A stretch of 64,000 nt of DNA from Emydura subglobosa. Lineage: Eukaryota; Chordata; Testudines; Chelidae. The notes under the pieces are model-generated. The model was not told the DNA's origin. It saw nothing but the letters and a program-made list of their open reading frames with translations, and made no database searches. The DNA lies in NCBI GenBank assembly GCA_007922225.1, contig ML679989.1:15999974-16063973 (forward strand). The letters run 5' to 3'. This document shows positions 33,195-45,130 of the stretch, one piece after another (positions within the stretch are counted from its first letter, which is position 1; the number at the start of each line of letters is the position of its first letter). Both the position numbers and the translations under genes were made by a program.

Positions 33195-33395
33195 TAACAA
33201 TACCTAGCTCTTACACATTGCACTTTTCATCCATAGAATTCAGAGTGCTTTACAAAGGAGGTCAGTATCATTATTCTCATATTACAGATGGCACAGCAAG
33301 GTGAAGTGACTTATCTAACGTTCCTCAGCAGGCTAGCAGGGAACAAATCGTTGAGACCTCAACCTCTGTTCTATCCACTAGGCCACTCTGCTTCA
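33195..33395 (+). repeat. Old amniote SINE/LINE-type repeat
   Basis: 'tcagagtgctttacaaagga', 'tcattattctcatattacag' and 'gttctatccactaggccact' are hallmarks of a repeat widespread in sauropsids. A related piece is at 37,430-37,565. Confidence 0.6.
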
Positions 33396-33399
33396 AACT

Positions 33400-34880
33400 G
33401 TTTTAAATTGGCAGGCCTGGATAACTTGCACCTAAGAGTCCTAACAGAGTTGGCTGAATGGATCTCTGGCCCACCTGATGTTCATTTTAAATATGTCTTG
33501 GAATTCCAGGGAAATTCCAGAGGCGTAAAAGAGTGCGAACGTTGAGCCATATTCAAAAAGGGCTAGCAGGATGATCCAGCTAGCTATAGCTCGCAATCAG
33601 TCCCAGGCAAAATATTGCAAAAGCTGACATGGGATTCAATTGATGAAGAATTATAACATAGGAATATAATTAATAAAAGTCAACCATTTTGTGGAAAATA
33701 GGCCTTGTTAAAGAATGATCTGACAAGATTGCAGATTTGGTCGATAAAGGTAACTGCATAGATGTAAGTTGCTTAGACTTTTATAAGGTATTTGCCTTAG
33801 CCTCATGCAACATTCTGTTTAAAATATTAGTGCTATCCAAAACCAATAAAGCACACATTAATGGATTAAGAAGTGACTTGTGGACAGATCTCAAAGAAGT
33901 AGTCAATGCGGAATCATCACTGAATGGAGGTGTTTCTAGTGGGGACGCATGCCCAAAGCATGTGATCTGGAAACATAAAATCACTGTTGATAAAGCTGGC
34001 AGATGACAAAGATTGGCAGAACCCTAAATAACGGAGGAGGACAGGACAAACATACAGCATGATCTGAGTCATTTCATAAACTGGGCCCATTCCCACAAAA
34101 TGTTAACACAGCCAAATGCAAAGTTACACCTCAAGGAACAAGGACTTTGGGAAATATCTGCAGAATAGGGGACTGTGTCCTCGACAGCTTTCACTTTGAA
34201 AAGGATGTAGTTAAAAAAAAAAGTTACCAGTGTGATGCTGTAGTAATAAGGTCAAATGTGATCCTTGGATATATAAACAGGTAAATAGGAGTGAGGAGGT
34301 GATTTTACCTCTATGTACGGCATTTGTGGGACTGATCCAGGAATACCACACACAATTCTGGTGTCCAAATTTTAAAAAGGGTGTTAAAAAATTGAAGAAG
34401 GTGCAGAAGAAAGCCACAAAAAGTTACGCAAGGTCTGAAAAACTTGAAGAGCTCCATCTATTTAGCTTATCAAAAAGAAGATTGAGAGGTGAGTTGATAA
34501 TGTTGTAGGTACCTTCATGGAGAGAAAATAACAGATACTAAAAAGCCTTTTAATCTAGTGGAGAAAGACATAACAAGAACCAATGGATAGAAGCTGAAGC
34601 CAGAGACGTTCAAATTAGACATCACTGCACACATTTTGTAATACAGTTAAAAGTGTTGGACAACACTGGAACCATTGGAACAAATTGTGAAGCAAAGTGG
34701 TGGATTCTCCATCTCTTGGAGTCTTGAAATCAAGACTGGCTATCTTTCTGGAAGCAAAGCCTTAGCCAGACAAGTTATTTGCCTCAATACAGGGGCAAAA
34801 TGTAATGGCCTGTGACATATAGGAGGTCAGATTAGATGATTTAATGGTTCCTTGGTCTTTTCCAGCCTTAGACACTGTGA
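33400..34880 (+). mobile_element. Degraded CR1 LINE (reverse transcriptase and 3' tail)
   Basis: Order on the + strand: an upstream segment 'ttgcacctaagagtcctaac'; RT remnants near 33,640-33,830 ('gtggaaaataggccttgtta'); 'ggtgtttctagtggggacgc'; then codons reading HTQFWCPNFKKGVKKLKKVQ and FSLSKRRLRGE at about 34,340-34,495. The tail 'aggtcagattagatgattta' is at 34,826. Stops and frameshifts are frequent. The subfamily matches the 45.9-46.6 and 47.8-50.6 kb copies. Confidence 0.85.
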
Positions 34881-36188
34881 AACTGTCAGTCAGTCAGGTG
34901 GTCAGACTCAGGGACCGACACCACTGCAGCCACAGGATTAGACGTGTTGGATGTGGAAAAGGACAAAGAGCAGCATTCTGAAGGAGCCAGGTGCTGAAGG
35001 TCAAGGGATCCTGCTGTATGATGAATGGGACTGGAGAAAGAGGGTCACTTTTCAGGAGGGACCTAGTTTATTGTGCATCTGGAGCTCAGGATTCAAGCTG
35101 CTGGCCATGCTGTTCCCAGACAAACACAAACTTCTCAATATTTAACACTGGCCTGGATGCATGCTCCATAACGATCTTTTTCCCCCAACTCTGCCTGCCT
35201 GCCGCATCACTTATTGACAACAAAACAGACTCCATAACTTATTCGTGACTAACCAACTCGACTCAGGCGTGCCTCTCTACCTGCGAACCTCCAACCTGTT
35301 GCCACAGAGCGTATTGTCAGAATCAACTGGGGCCCGAGCACCAATCTGCAGAGGAGGAGGATGAAGGAGGATGCTCTTCTGGAGAGGAGCATTCTCTTCC
35401 CCATGAGAAGGCTATAGATGCCAAAAAGCTTCCCACAGGATGGGTTGACAGAGGAAGGGGATGAAAACCAAAGAAGAGGTAGTGACAGCCGAAGTTACCA
35501 GCCGAAGAGCCAGCAAGCTGACCTCTGGCCCATGGCAGCTGTGGGCAAAGTTTCCCCTCGGCGGTGTCCTATACCTGACACAGTACATGCAGAATGACCA
35601 TGCTCACAGACACAGGTATTGGCTCATTAGACGCCACATAGAGCATTCAGGAACATTGATGAGAGCCCAAAACTTGTCTCTCTCATTTCCCCCCATTCAA
35701 GTCCCCGCCCAGAAGCGGCATCAGCAACCTCACGCCAGGCAATAGAGCCGGACGCACATGTCCACCACGTGACACAGACCAAATGCCCCACCCAGCCCTC
35801 TGCACGTCTGCAGAGCCACTGCCTCCCACTTCTCCCTGTCCGTGAACTCCCTTCCTGGGCTACACCAACAGCTGCCTTCTGTCTACATCAGGATGCTCTG
35901 CAGCTTACAGCACAACGTACTCAGGGGAGTGCTGGCCCTGAGTGAGCAAGGTGGGGCATGAGACAGGGACATCGGAGGCCTCCCTGTAACCACATGGCTC
36001 AGGAACAGATTCATTAAGTTCCAGGTGTAGGGCCTTCCAGGCACAAAGTCCACTTCAAGGGAGGAAGCTGATCTCAGAAAAACACGGGAGATCTCTCCTC
36101 TGCTCAGACAGGGGGCCAATGCTGCCCAACGAGTCTTAAAGAAGGCACGAGCAGGGAATGCCCGGATTCAGCATACTCCCTCTTCAGC
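34881..36188. other. Unassigned block of higher GC content
   Basis: No repeat or gene recognised. The sequence is visibly less A/T-rich than its neighbours and has open frames up to 94 codons without motifs. It sits exactly between a CR1 3' end and a MITE, so it may be an unrecognised older insertion. Confidence 0.45.
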
Positions 36189-36475
36189 GTCAGAGGCCTG
36201 GTCTTGCACTGAAGTTTGGGTTGACCCAGCTACGTCGCTATGGGGAGTGAAAATCCGCACGCCCGAGGGGTGCAATTAAACTGACCTAATCCTCCCACAT
36301 AGACTGCGCTAGGCTGACCGAAGACTTCTCCCCTCGATCTAGCTACCGCCTCTCACAGAGGTGGATTACTTGTGTCAAAGGGAGGACCCCTCCCGTTGGC
36401 TTTGATGCCATCGACACTGAAGCGCTACAGCAGCGCAGCTGCAGCTGTCCTGCTGTAGGAGACCAGGGGGGTCCA
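36189..36475. repeat. MITE-like repeat
   Basis: Starts 'aggcctggtcttgcactgaa' and ends '...ctgctgtaggagaccagg'; the reverse complement of the end begins CCTGGTCTCC, matching the start. Interior pieces 'gacccagctacgtcgctatg' and 'agcgctacagcagcgcagct' belong to a very common chelonian/crocodilian non-autonomous repeat. Confidence 0.65.
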
Positions 36476-36959
36476 CACATAACAACCTGACTCGATCCAC
36501 CCCCAATAGAAATCCCAAAGGGAGGTGAGATGGCTGCAGTACCATCGGGGTAAGCCACAAGGCAGCTGGCTAGGACCTTTATGTTGCACTGCACCAGCAG
36601 CAGTAAGTCTGGGCCTTTGTTTCTATCTGGGATGTACATTGCTGTTTCAGTCAGACCCACCTCACAAGCACAGTGAGGTGTCCAGGAGGTTCATCGATGC
36701 ACATGGACACGTCAGCTCAGCCGGGCAGTCCCAACTCATCTCCCGGGCATCCCCCGTTTCAAGAATGGGCACAATTCATGGGAACAGTCACAAATAAAGA
36801 TCTCAGAGCTAAATATTGGGGTCAACTACCTGCCTCTGACCAGTCCAAGAAGAGAGTGCTCGTGCAAACTTACTTGCTGAACAGCAGCTTATAGAGGCCC
36901 CAGTGACAATCAGGACTCGTTGTGCTAGGTGCTGTACAAACATACAGGAAGGGTCTGTA

Positions 36960-37205
36960 ACTGCAGCTGGGAGTGCGCTTTCTAGTGCTCGTAAGCAGAC
37001 ATGCTGGAGTTTGCATGCTAAAAAAGAGCCTCATGGCTGGGAGGTAATACAGAAGGCAGCTCAAGTTCATGGGATCCAGTTTGTATTCTGCCAGCTAGCA
37101 CAAGCTACTCTGCTACTTTTAGCACACTAACATAAGGGGAGCTAACACAAGTCTGCCTACAGTGCTGAGACGCGTGCTTCCAGCTGCAGTGTAGACATCC
37201 CCCCA
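36960..37205. repeat. Partial repeat of the 'gtgtagacatccccc' type
   Basis: The right end 'ccagctgcagtgtagacatc' resembles the termini of the MITE-like repeats above; the left end is unclear. Confidence 0.35.
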
Positions 37206-38725
37206 GTGACAGCCTATTTTGAAGAGCTTGCATGAGCAACCAGCAAGTTCATATGCCTGAGATTTTGGGTACCAGATTTGGGACACCTGTGAAGGGGCCT
37301 GTTTTTCAGAAGGTGATCAGCACCTGACCTTTGATGATCAGGTCCCTTTAAGGTAGTGCTAGTTGGGCCCCGAAATATTGAGATACCCCCAAATCAGTAA
37401 TGAGTTTTGAAGATCTTGGTCACAATCTAAATAGAAAAAAGGTTGGAGGGGAAACTGAGGCACAGATAGATGCATGTCTTGTTCAAGATCACAACAGTGG
37501 GTCCTTGACTGAGCCAGGAATAGAACCCACAGCCGAGATCATTAAAGGAATTTTGAGACCACAATGCCCAACATTGCAACACCTTACTTTTAGACACCTT
37601 GGGGAAAAAAAAAGTCAGGAAAAAAAAAAAGTCACTGGACTCCACAAAGCCTAGATTCCCTGTACCATGTGTGGGGAGAGTTAAGTGCCTTAGATCCAGA
37701 AAAGCCAGCACCCTAGGTGGCTCAATTCCAAATGATTTTGTTGCCCTGAAACTGCATTTTTTTTAAGCAAATAAACTATTCATCTAAAAAATTTCACCCA
37801 ACTATAACCCTGATTTAAAAAAAAAAGAAAAGAAAAAAGGATGATTTGGGTTATTTTTGTCTCACCCTTAGCACCTTCTGAAAAGAAACGGTGTCAAGTG
37901 CTGACTGAAACCACACACACAAGTGCATAGGTAGCCGTGAGCACCACACCCTGTAATCTGTTCAGTTTCCCCAGTGTAAGCTTCCTCAAAGAAACCCACT
38001 AACACCTACGAGCAAATCTATGCATGTGCCATCCAGACAGAGCACAAAAACTTGTAGTCAAGCCCCATATTGCCTCACCCTTCCGGCTGCAAAGCTCATG
38101 CCATGTAGGAATTAATTATTCATCAAAAAGAATACAAATGACAAGAGAGAGACTGGCACCTATCCAATTCCATCACAGAACAGAGACCTGTTGAATCATC
38201 TTCCCAATAGAGCCTCTTGTGCCTGCACGTCATACTTGAAAGCAGTGGAGCGACACTGATTTACCGCCGCTGATCCAGCCTTGATTTCTTCCATCCGGGG
38301 CAATTCTGACAATCTTTGGATTAGTGTGAAAACAAATGGTTAGGATACTGAATCCCACCACACGGAAGAATTTAAGTAGATCTGTTGGTCGGATGTTCTC
38401 GGACATTTAAAATGATCCTGCAGCAGTTAGGAATAATAAAAACTAAGAGAAAAGCTACTATAGTTCTACGAGTCCTATTTTTTGCGGAAACTAGTTTGTC
38501 TTAGTTCTGAGAAGTAAACTATACCATTCATTCAATTCCTTGGTAGCCTATCTGCTCGCATTGGTGCAACTACTAGGAAGACAGTGACAAAATGCATAGC
38601 TGAGCTAATTGCATTAGTTTAGTGCTTGACTAGGAAGTTTATAGAACCTGCTTTTGTGCTCCTGGTTAGCTCTCAGATCTGACAAGGCCCATGTCATTGA
38701 ATTATTGTCAAATCATTTATTTAAA

Positions 38726-38881
38726 ATGAAAGGGGCTGTTATTTTGTTAATTAGTTTCTTGTTTCTAATTGTTTTTTACTCAATGGAAACACAAGACATC
38801 TTTGAGGAAGAGAAAGAAAGCTGCAATCAGATGGAAAGGGAAAATGTGAGATCAGAAACATGGTTTCAACAGTGCATTTAA
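38726..38881 (+). CDS. Doubtful 51-codon ORF with signal-peptide-like start
   Basis: From ATG 38726 it reads a short basic start (MK) then a strongly hydrophobic stretch (AVILLISFLFLIVFY), followed by an acidic hydrophilic tail with two cysteines and a stop at 38879-38881. A hydrophobic stretch arises easily from T-rich DNA, and no promoter, splice sites or homology are visible. An in-frame ATG upstream at 38654 would add 24 residues. Listed only because the layout mimics a small secreted or anchored peptide. Most likely spurious. Confidence 0.1.
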   Translation: MKGAVILLISFLFLIVFYSMETQDIFEEEKESCNQMERENVRSETWFQQCI

Positions 38882-39109
38882 AATACTTTCCTTGTCCTGG
38901 ATTTTTGATTGCTAGAAAATATTCTCCTGGGCAAATGTAAGTGGAATAAGACCTGGAGATGTGGTCTAAACTAAAGGCCTAGATCCACACTTTACTTACC
39001 TTTAGTGTAAAGGTGTAGGATTTGAAAGGATAGTACCGTAACTGGGCACTAGACAAATTAGCTAGATCAAACAGATGAAGGATATAGAGGAAGGACTCAC
39101 CAACTAGCA

Positions 39110-40000
39110 TGCCCCTTCATGGCTGGGTGTGATTCAGTAGGCTTCCCCTCTGGCACCCATTGCCAACAGTTGCTTTGGCCTTGCCGTGGTCTGCCTCTTC
39201 TCAGCATTTGACCCTCTGGGGTAACAGTCCCACAAAGTTGTAGTGCAGTAACCTTACGCCAGGTCTTCAGCCCAACCCTACCGCCAAAGGTCCTTACACC
39301 CTTTATATCAGGGGGCTTTCATGCCACCTCCCTCAGTTACCAGTAGGGGAACCTAGGCCCTCCCTCTAGACTGGCTTCCAGCCCATGGACCCTGTAGCAA
39401 GCAGCTAAGGTCTTTCCCTCAGAGTCCTTGCTGCCTCCCCGGACTACTTCCAAAATCAGTCTGTCTCTAGGCCCTTTCCCCCAGCTCCTTCCCATACTCA
39501 CTCCTCTCTAGACTCTGCGCCCCTTCCCACGCTCTGCAGAGTTCTTTCTATCTCCTATACTGAGAAACACCTCCCAGGGCTTTCACTCCCTGAAAGCCCA
39601 GCTCCTGTCTGCCTCTCCCCAGGCTTTCCACCAGAAACCCAAAGCCTGGGCTGCCTGCCTGAGGCCTTGCCCTTTTGTCCAAGCTCATCCCAGGAGCTCA
39701 CTTTACTACCCCCCTATTGCTTTCTAGAGTCTTTCCTGGTCTTCTGACAGAGGTGTCTTTGGAGGAAAGTATCCCAAGGGCTGATATCCCTTTAGGCTCC
39801 TTCTACTTCCCTAGAGTCTTTCCTTTATTAGTTTCCTTTCAGAGGGCACTCATCCTTAATTTGATCACATGCTTCCTCACCAGATGGGCCTAATTTTATA
39901 GTGGGTCTGCCGCTCCCTCTCTCAGGTGCTCTAATTGTTCCCTGGCTCCAGTTAACGCTTTCTTTGCCAGACTCAGTGTAGGGTACACACCCCATGACGG
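39110..40000 (-). mobile_element. LTR-like block, reverse strand
   Basis: On the reverse strand it starts GTCATGGGGTGTG (from about 39,999). TATAAAAT lies about 100 bases in (complement of 39893-39900) and is followed by a long G-rich stretch. The layout (short U3 start, TATA, GC-rich body) resembles Gypsy-type LTRs of turtles. I could not find a target duplication or the other LTR, and the left border is approximate. Open frames are incidental. Confidence 0.4.
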
Positions 40001-41064
40001 ATGGACCAACAGGTTGATCTGTAACTTGAGTTCAAATTTTGCAAGCGGTCCCTATTTTTATAATGGGCTAAATAGGAACACACACAAATTTTGAGGTTTG
40101 AAATCCAGATTTACATCCACTTTATGTGGCTTGGGTCCATGCTGGTAAACCATTGGGGATCAAATAATCCCTGATGTACTCAAGCCTCCTTTGTGTAAAA
40201 CTCAAAACCAACCTGAAGAGAACATTCTCTAACAGTCAAAAAGGTTGTTAATGAGCTTCTCTCTCTCTCTCTTTCTCTGAAATTCTTGGTTTCAACCAGA
40301 ATTTGAAGCAGAAGCAAAAGTTCATGATTGTCATAAAAAAAAAGTGGGTGCTTCCAATAACTTCTTCTAACACACACACACACTCACAAACACCTGTTCT
40401 CACAAATCTTCCAGACCAATTCTGCAGAAACAAGAGACTCAGAAAGTTCACATGAGGGTCATGTAAAGGCTATAAACCAAAAGCTGGATTCAAATTACCC
40501 ATAAATTGTAGGCAGGAGGAAATAAATATCTGAACCCAGATCCCAATCTGAATTTTGTCAGGAGTGCCTTTCTTTCAAATGCGCTGAATCAAAACCATTG
40601 AACCACAGAAACCATGATCCAAGTCAAGATCTTAATGTAGCTTCTCCCCATTTGTATTTAAAACCCAAGGTGCTATTTCAAACCAAACTTCAACCCTCTG
40701 AGATTCATCCTTCCCAAATTGCCCTCTGAGGTTGTAATTTTACATGCTACATTTTACAAGCAAGAATCTCTAACTTCGGAATGCTAAATGCTCCTTTAGA
40801 TTGGGATCACACTCCAAATCTCTGTCTCCTGTGCTTACTCATTTTCAATAAGCCATTCCTCTTATCTTTCTCTAGGGCTGTCGTGCTAGTATTGCTGTGT
40901 GTAAGACAACACCTTGAATTATATCCAGCTGGACCTCTGGAGGCATGTCTTTATGCAATGCATTTCTGACATTTCAGTGACAAATTGAAGTGGTTAAATC
41001 CTATATCCTTTGCACAATTGTCACTAACAATGGGATCTCCTCCTTCTCTTACTAATGTACCATT

Positions 41065-41935
41065 AGGCTGAGGGAACTGCAGTGGCATACTGTTGGTCTC
41101 TGGCACCCGGGGACGAATGCTGACATTTGTGCCCCTCCCATCCTTGCCGGGGGGGACACCTGTGCTTCTGGGGTCCGGCTGAGAAGCCTCCAGTGACACT
41201 CCGCCGTGCAGATGCAGAGTGCAGCGGCCTCCACAGCCCAGGGCAGCCCAGCCATTCTGCCCCACTCTCACCCCCCTGACACACTCACAGTGGCTGGTCA
41301 GGAGGCGCTCCAGCACCAGCCCTGCCCCCCAAGCAGCATGGCAGCTGCTCCCCACTCCTGGCCCCACCTCTTCTCCCCATCCCCTCACCCCCGTCCCTCT
41401 CTCATGTGGGACCAGCGTCCTGGCCAGGAGCCGCCCCTGCCCCAAGCAGCGTGGTGGCTGCCCCCCACCTCACACATGGGCCCAAATGGCACCCCCTCTC
41501 CAGGCCGGCGCCCGGGGACATGGCCCCTTTTGCCCCCTCTCCCCCTCGGTACGCCACTGGGGAACTGGGTTTATTTAGTCTGCAGAAGAAAAGAGTGAAG
41601 GGGGATTTGATAGCAGCCTTTAACTACCTGAAGAGGGGTTCCAAAGAGAAAGGAGCTAGGCTGTTCTCAGTGGTGGCAGATGACAGAACAAGGAGCAATG
41701 GTCTCAAGTTGCAGTGGGAGGTCTAGGCTGGATATTAGGAAAAACTCTTTCACTAGGAGGGTGGTGAAGCACTGGAATGGGTTACCTAGGGAGGTGATGG
41801 AGTCTTCATCCATAGAGGTTTTTAAGGCCCGACTTAAAGCCCTGGCTGGGACGATTTATTTGGGCTTGGTCCTGCTTTGAGGACCTCCTGAGGTCCCTTC
41901 CAACCCTAATCTTCTATGATTCTATAAGTCCAGTT
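41065..41935 (+). mobile_element. CR1 LINE 3' fragment split by a hAT element
   Basis: A few CR1 bases ('aggctgagggaactg') end at 41079, and the element resumes at 41560 with 'gggaactgggtttatttagt'. Codons then read [45 protein letters not shown] and, in a shifted frame, [14 protein letters not shown]. The 3' end 'ccttccaaccctaatcttct' plus 'atgattctata' is at about 41,930. It is close to the 9.7-10.3 kb copy, so relatively young. Confidence 0.93.
41080..41559 (+). mobile_element. Non-autonomous GC-rich hAT element with perfect 8-base target duplication
   Basis: GGGAACTG occurs at 41072-41079 and again at 41560-41567. Terminal inverted repeats are CAGTGGCATAC (left) and CAGTGGCGTAC (right, reverse strand), 10 of 11 matching. 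The 480-base body is strongly C-rich on the + strand. It contains 'ccaagcagcatggcagctgc' and, about 110 bases later, the similar 'ccaagcagcgtggtggctgc', so there is an internal duplication. Its long open frames reflect GC content; no transposase motif is present. Confidence 0.9.
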
Positions 41936-42714
41936 TGTGGCACAAAAGTGTGCTTTGAATATGTCAGATATTTTTCCCCTAATGCAGTAAATCTACACAT
42001 AAATTCAGCCAACCACTGCCAAAAAAATAAAAAGAAATGAGTGAATAGAACAGCTCTGATTTACATCCTAACAAGTTAAAACAAAACAAATGAATCAGAG
42101 TCCAGAACTTCACGCAGAGTGTAAATATATACATATACTTGTATCAGTTTTAAGTGTGGTGCCTTTTAGTTTAATTTAATGGACCCCTGCCAAACTCTGA
42201 CAATTCCAGGGATAAGCAGACAAGGGTACAAGAGAGCTATTGGGGTGTGGGAGTCTGTATCTTAGAATGCAAAAAACCATCTCTTATGGCTTGTTTAGCT
42301 ATCGCCCTGGCAGAACAGTCTGGGTCCTTCGTTAGTTGTTTTTTCCCTTGTCCCTGAGGACTTGCCTGATTAAATACTTTGGTTTCTTGTTTTTGCTTTG
42401 AAATGTTCTCAAGTGAGGTCAGGGTCATTTTTAAATGCGCAGGGAGGCTTTTGTGGTTGGTGCCTTCCCTTTTCTGTTCATATTGGCTCAAATGCTGCCA
42501 TTCTCACACAGCCCTTTTGCAAGCAAAACGTCAGGAACCCCATCTCCTCACTGTAGTATGCAAGCAACATCTGTTGATATCAGTGAGATCTCCTCTTGCA
42601 GCAAGAGGATTGCCCCTTGCCCCTCCAATTTGTGCTTCAGCAGGTGTTTTCCCTGAATAAGAGGGGATCTAGGGCTGCAGTATTTGGCTCATGAAGATTG
42701 TTTCTACAGATCTG

Positions 42715-42956
42715 TCTACAGTGAAATCAGAGGTGGGATTGCAACTTGGGTAGGCATACCAGCACTATCTTTTATTTAGCTAGCATGGCTTATAAATATC
42801 AGCAGCACATAGAACCCCGGGTATATATTCACGTTCCTAACCCATGCCAGGATCCATGGTGCCACATCTTCACCACTAAATTTGGCTGTGCTAGCCAGAT
42901 TAAAGCTAGCTGTATGCCTGCCCAGATTGCAATCACACCTCTGATTTCAGTGTAGA
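42715..42956. repeat. Foldback/MITE-like repeat with 44-base inverted arms
   Basis: Arms 42715-42758 and 42913-42956 are reverse complements with 5 mismatches and no gaps in my alignment. They contain 'gaaatcagaggtg' and 'gattgcaa'. The 154-base loop shows no motif. The element probably belongs to a non-autonomous DNA transposon family. Confidence 0.8.
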
Positions 42957-43954
42957 TATACCCTAAGAGAAATAAAAGGCTTAAGTGTCAAGCTGCCTGT
43001 AGAATGAATGGCAGAAGGAAAAAAGCCAGGCTAGTTGATGGACCTACTCTCCTGAAGAAGGTAAATGCAACCTCTAAAGATGGATGGATCTCAAAGGGCT
43101 CGGCAGATGTGTCTGGTTGTAATAAGTGTCCCAATACTTCTGATCTGTTAGCCACAGCTTGATTTAAAAAAAAAAAAAATTACCAAGTCTCTTAAATCTT
43201 CCAGAAATCTTGTCAGGACAGGAACAGGCCTTCTAAGGAAATGTTTGTTTCCTCGTGCATAAGTTCATGCCCGATATACCACAAGAACTGGTTTTTCCAC
43301 TATGCTGTAACACTGTTGCTTTTGGCCCCAGAAGCTCAGTCACTCAGAACAATGAGAAATATCAAGAGATGTGTGTAAAAGCTGGTGGAACGATTTCAGC
43401 CCCCGTACGGGTAAATGATAAGGGTTTTGTGGGTTCCTCTTGGAGTGGAATGAGATGACTCATCCGTATTTCTGAAAAGCAAATTCTTGGGGCGAGATAT
43501 GTGGTCCTCTTTCTGGCTGCTTTGCTCTGTGCAGGCACAGTGAAGCCATTGGTGGACGCCTGGGCTTGCATGAGGGAAGTCCCAAGTGGCACAGAGTGGA
43601 CAAGGAGTCAGGTGTGTGGCCAATAGGAAGAGGGAGGCATGGTCAGAGCACATTGCACCCTTGTGATCCTGGACCAGCAGCTGTTTCAAGCCAACCTAAA
43701 TCAGTGCTGACCTTAGGTTGCTGTAACTTATGGCAGAGGCTGAACTCTCTCCCATCTTATCCCAGGATTAGAGGAGCAGAAAGGTCACCTAGAAAAGCAT
43801 GAGGCAAGGAACTCAAGAATTTGGGCTTTGGTATCTGGATGCTGTAGCCTATAGGACTAGCCTGCTTGCTTGCATATTTTATACATATATATCTATCTTT
43901 CCTTATAGATTTAAGTATTGTTGTTTTATTATAATAGAATCATAGATTCATATT

Positions 43955-44840
43955 AAAGTATTGTAGCTGTAATGCAAGGTACCTTACAGGCCATATCCTG
44001 TATGAAAGCTAAGGCAGTTAGCATGCTTATGTTTGGGATCTTTGGCCAGATAAGTAATGATGAGTTAAAGGGTAAGACATAGATAGTTATAACCTTTACC
44101 CTAGATAAGTCAGGAGGCATCAAAACAGGGGGTCAGTCTCAGGTTATGCCCCGAGTAAACTTCACAGAACCCACAAAGGGGCCAGAAATAACAATGGTCA
44201 GATAAACAAACTGTCTGGAACCATCTGGAAAGGATGTGGATATGTCATTAATATGCAAAAACCTGCCAACATATAGAATAAGTGTATCCTAATAATTTGG
44301 GGGTGAAGAATCCAAGTTTGGACTTAGAAGGAGGACCCATATTGCTCAGGGTATAAGAAGGGTGTGAGTATATTAATCCAAAGCATACCATAGAATATCT
44401 ATATCAAGAGTGCACCCTGGGGTCCCTATAAAACTCTTCTCGAGCCTGATTCCAGGACAAGAACCTCATTATTCTGATCAGACCAACTGGCAAGCCTATA
44501 ACCCCATTCAAATTACTAAAACTCCCAAAATCAGGCTACAACGCACAATGAACTTGATTCTGTCCCCCTTAGCAAAACTTGATGGAAGCAAGTACGAGCT
44601 CAGCCCCACCAGTGAAGAAAACATGAAAGTGGATCTCTTCAAACAATACCCTCTTTTAGCTTTACTTCTAAACAATAGCATAATCCGGCCCATGACGTGC
44701 AAACTCCACAGCCAGCGTGTCTACAGGAGGGAAAAGTATCCTCACTCAGGCTGTAGGCTCCCAAACGCAGGCCCAGCAATGAGTTACTGCTTGATGCATG
44801 GACATCGTGGTATTGGAATGGCAACTAGCATGCGTCTATG
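43955..44840 (+). other. Possible LTR-like sequence; contains an unrecognised 143-codon ORF
   Basis: 'tatgaaagctaaggcagtta', a TATAAG at 44352 and 'agagtgcaccctggggtccc' are reminiscent of retroviral-type LTRs. The open frame 44410-44841 (MHPGVPIKLFSSLIPGQEPH...) has no recognisable motif and begins within this presumed LTR, so I do not call it a gene. No target duplication found. Confidence 0.3.
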
Positions 44841-44934
44841 AAACATGAACACAATTACAGTGGTGTCAGGTAACATGTTTCCAGGCCTTCTTCATCCAGT
44901 TGTTATTAGTTCTAGCTGTGAGATCTAATGTGGT

Positions 44935-45130
44935 CTGGAATACTGAGCTCCAGGCTAAAAGCTGGGCAATCATGAGTTCTAATCCTGATACAGCCCCTGA
45001 CTTCCTGCATAGCCACTGTAAAAAGAGGGTAATAATTCTTCAGGGCAGGGTGTTGGATGGTGCTGAGCATAATGGGCCTGGGAGCCTCTGGACCCGTAAT
45101 AGCAATAGGTAGCTACCACAGCAGTAATAA
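44935..45130 (+). repeat. MIR-like SINE
   Basis: 'catgagttctaatcctgata', 'cagcccctgacttcctgcat' and 'gagggtaataattcttcagg' follow the core-SINE order (tRNA-derived head, 'ttctaatcct', tail). Confidence 0.55.

Noticed and set aside
41206..41598. 130-codon and overlapping 119-codon open frames
   Set aside because: They lie within a C-rich hAT element and run into antisense or frame-shifted CR1; length follows from GC content.
44410..44841. 143-codon open frame as a gene
   Set aside because: No motif, splice context or start context; it overlaps sequence that looks like an LTR.
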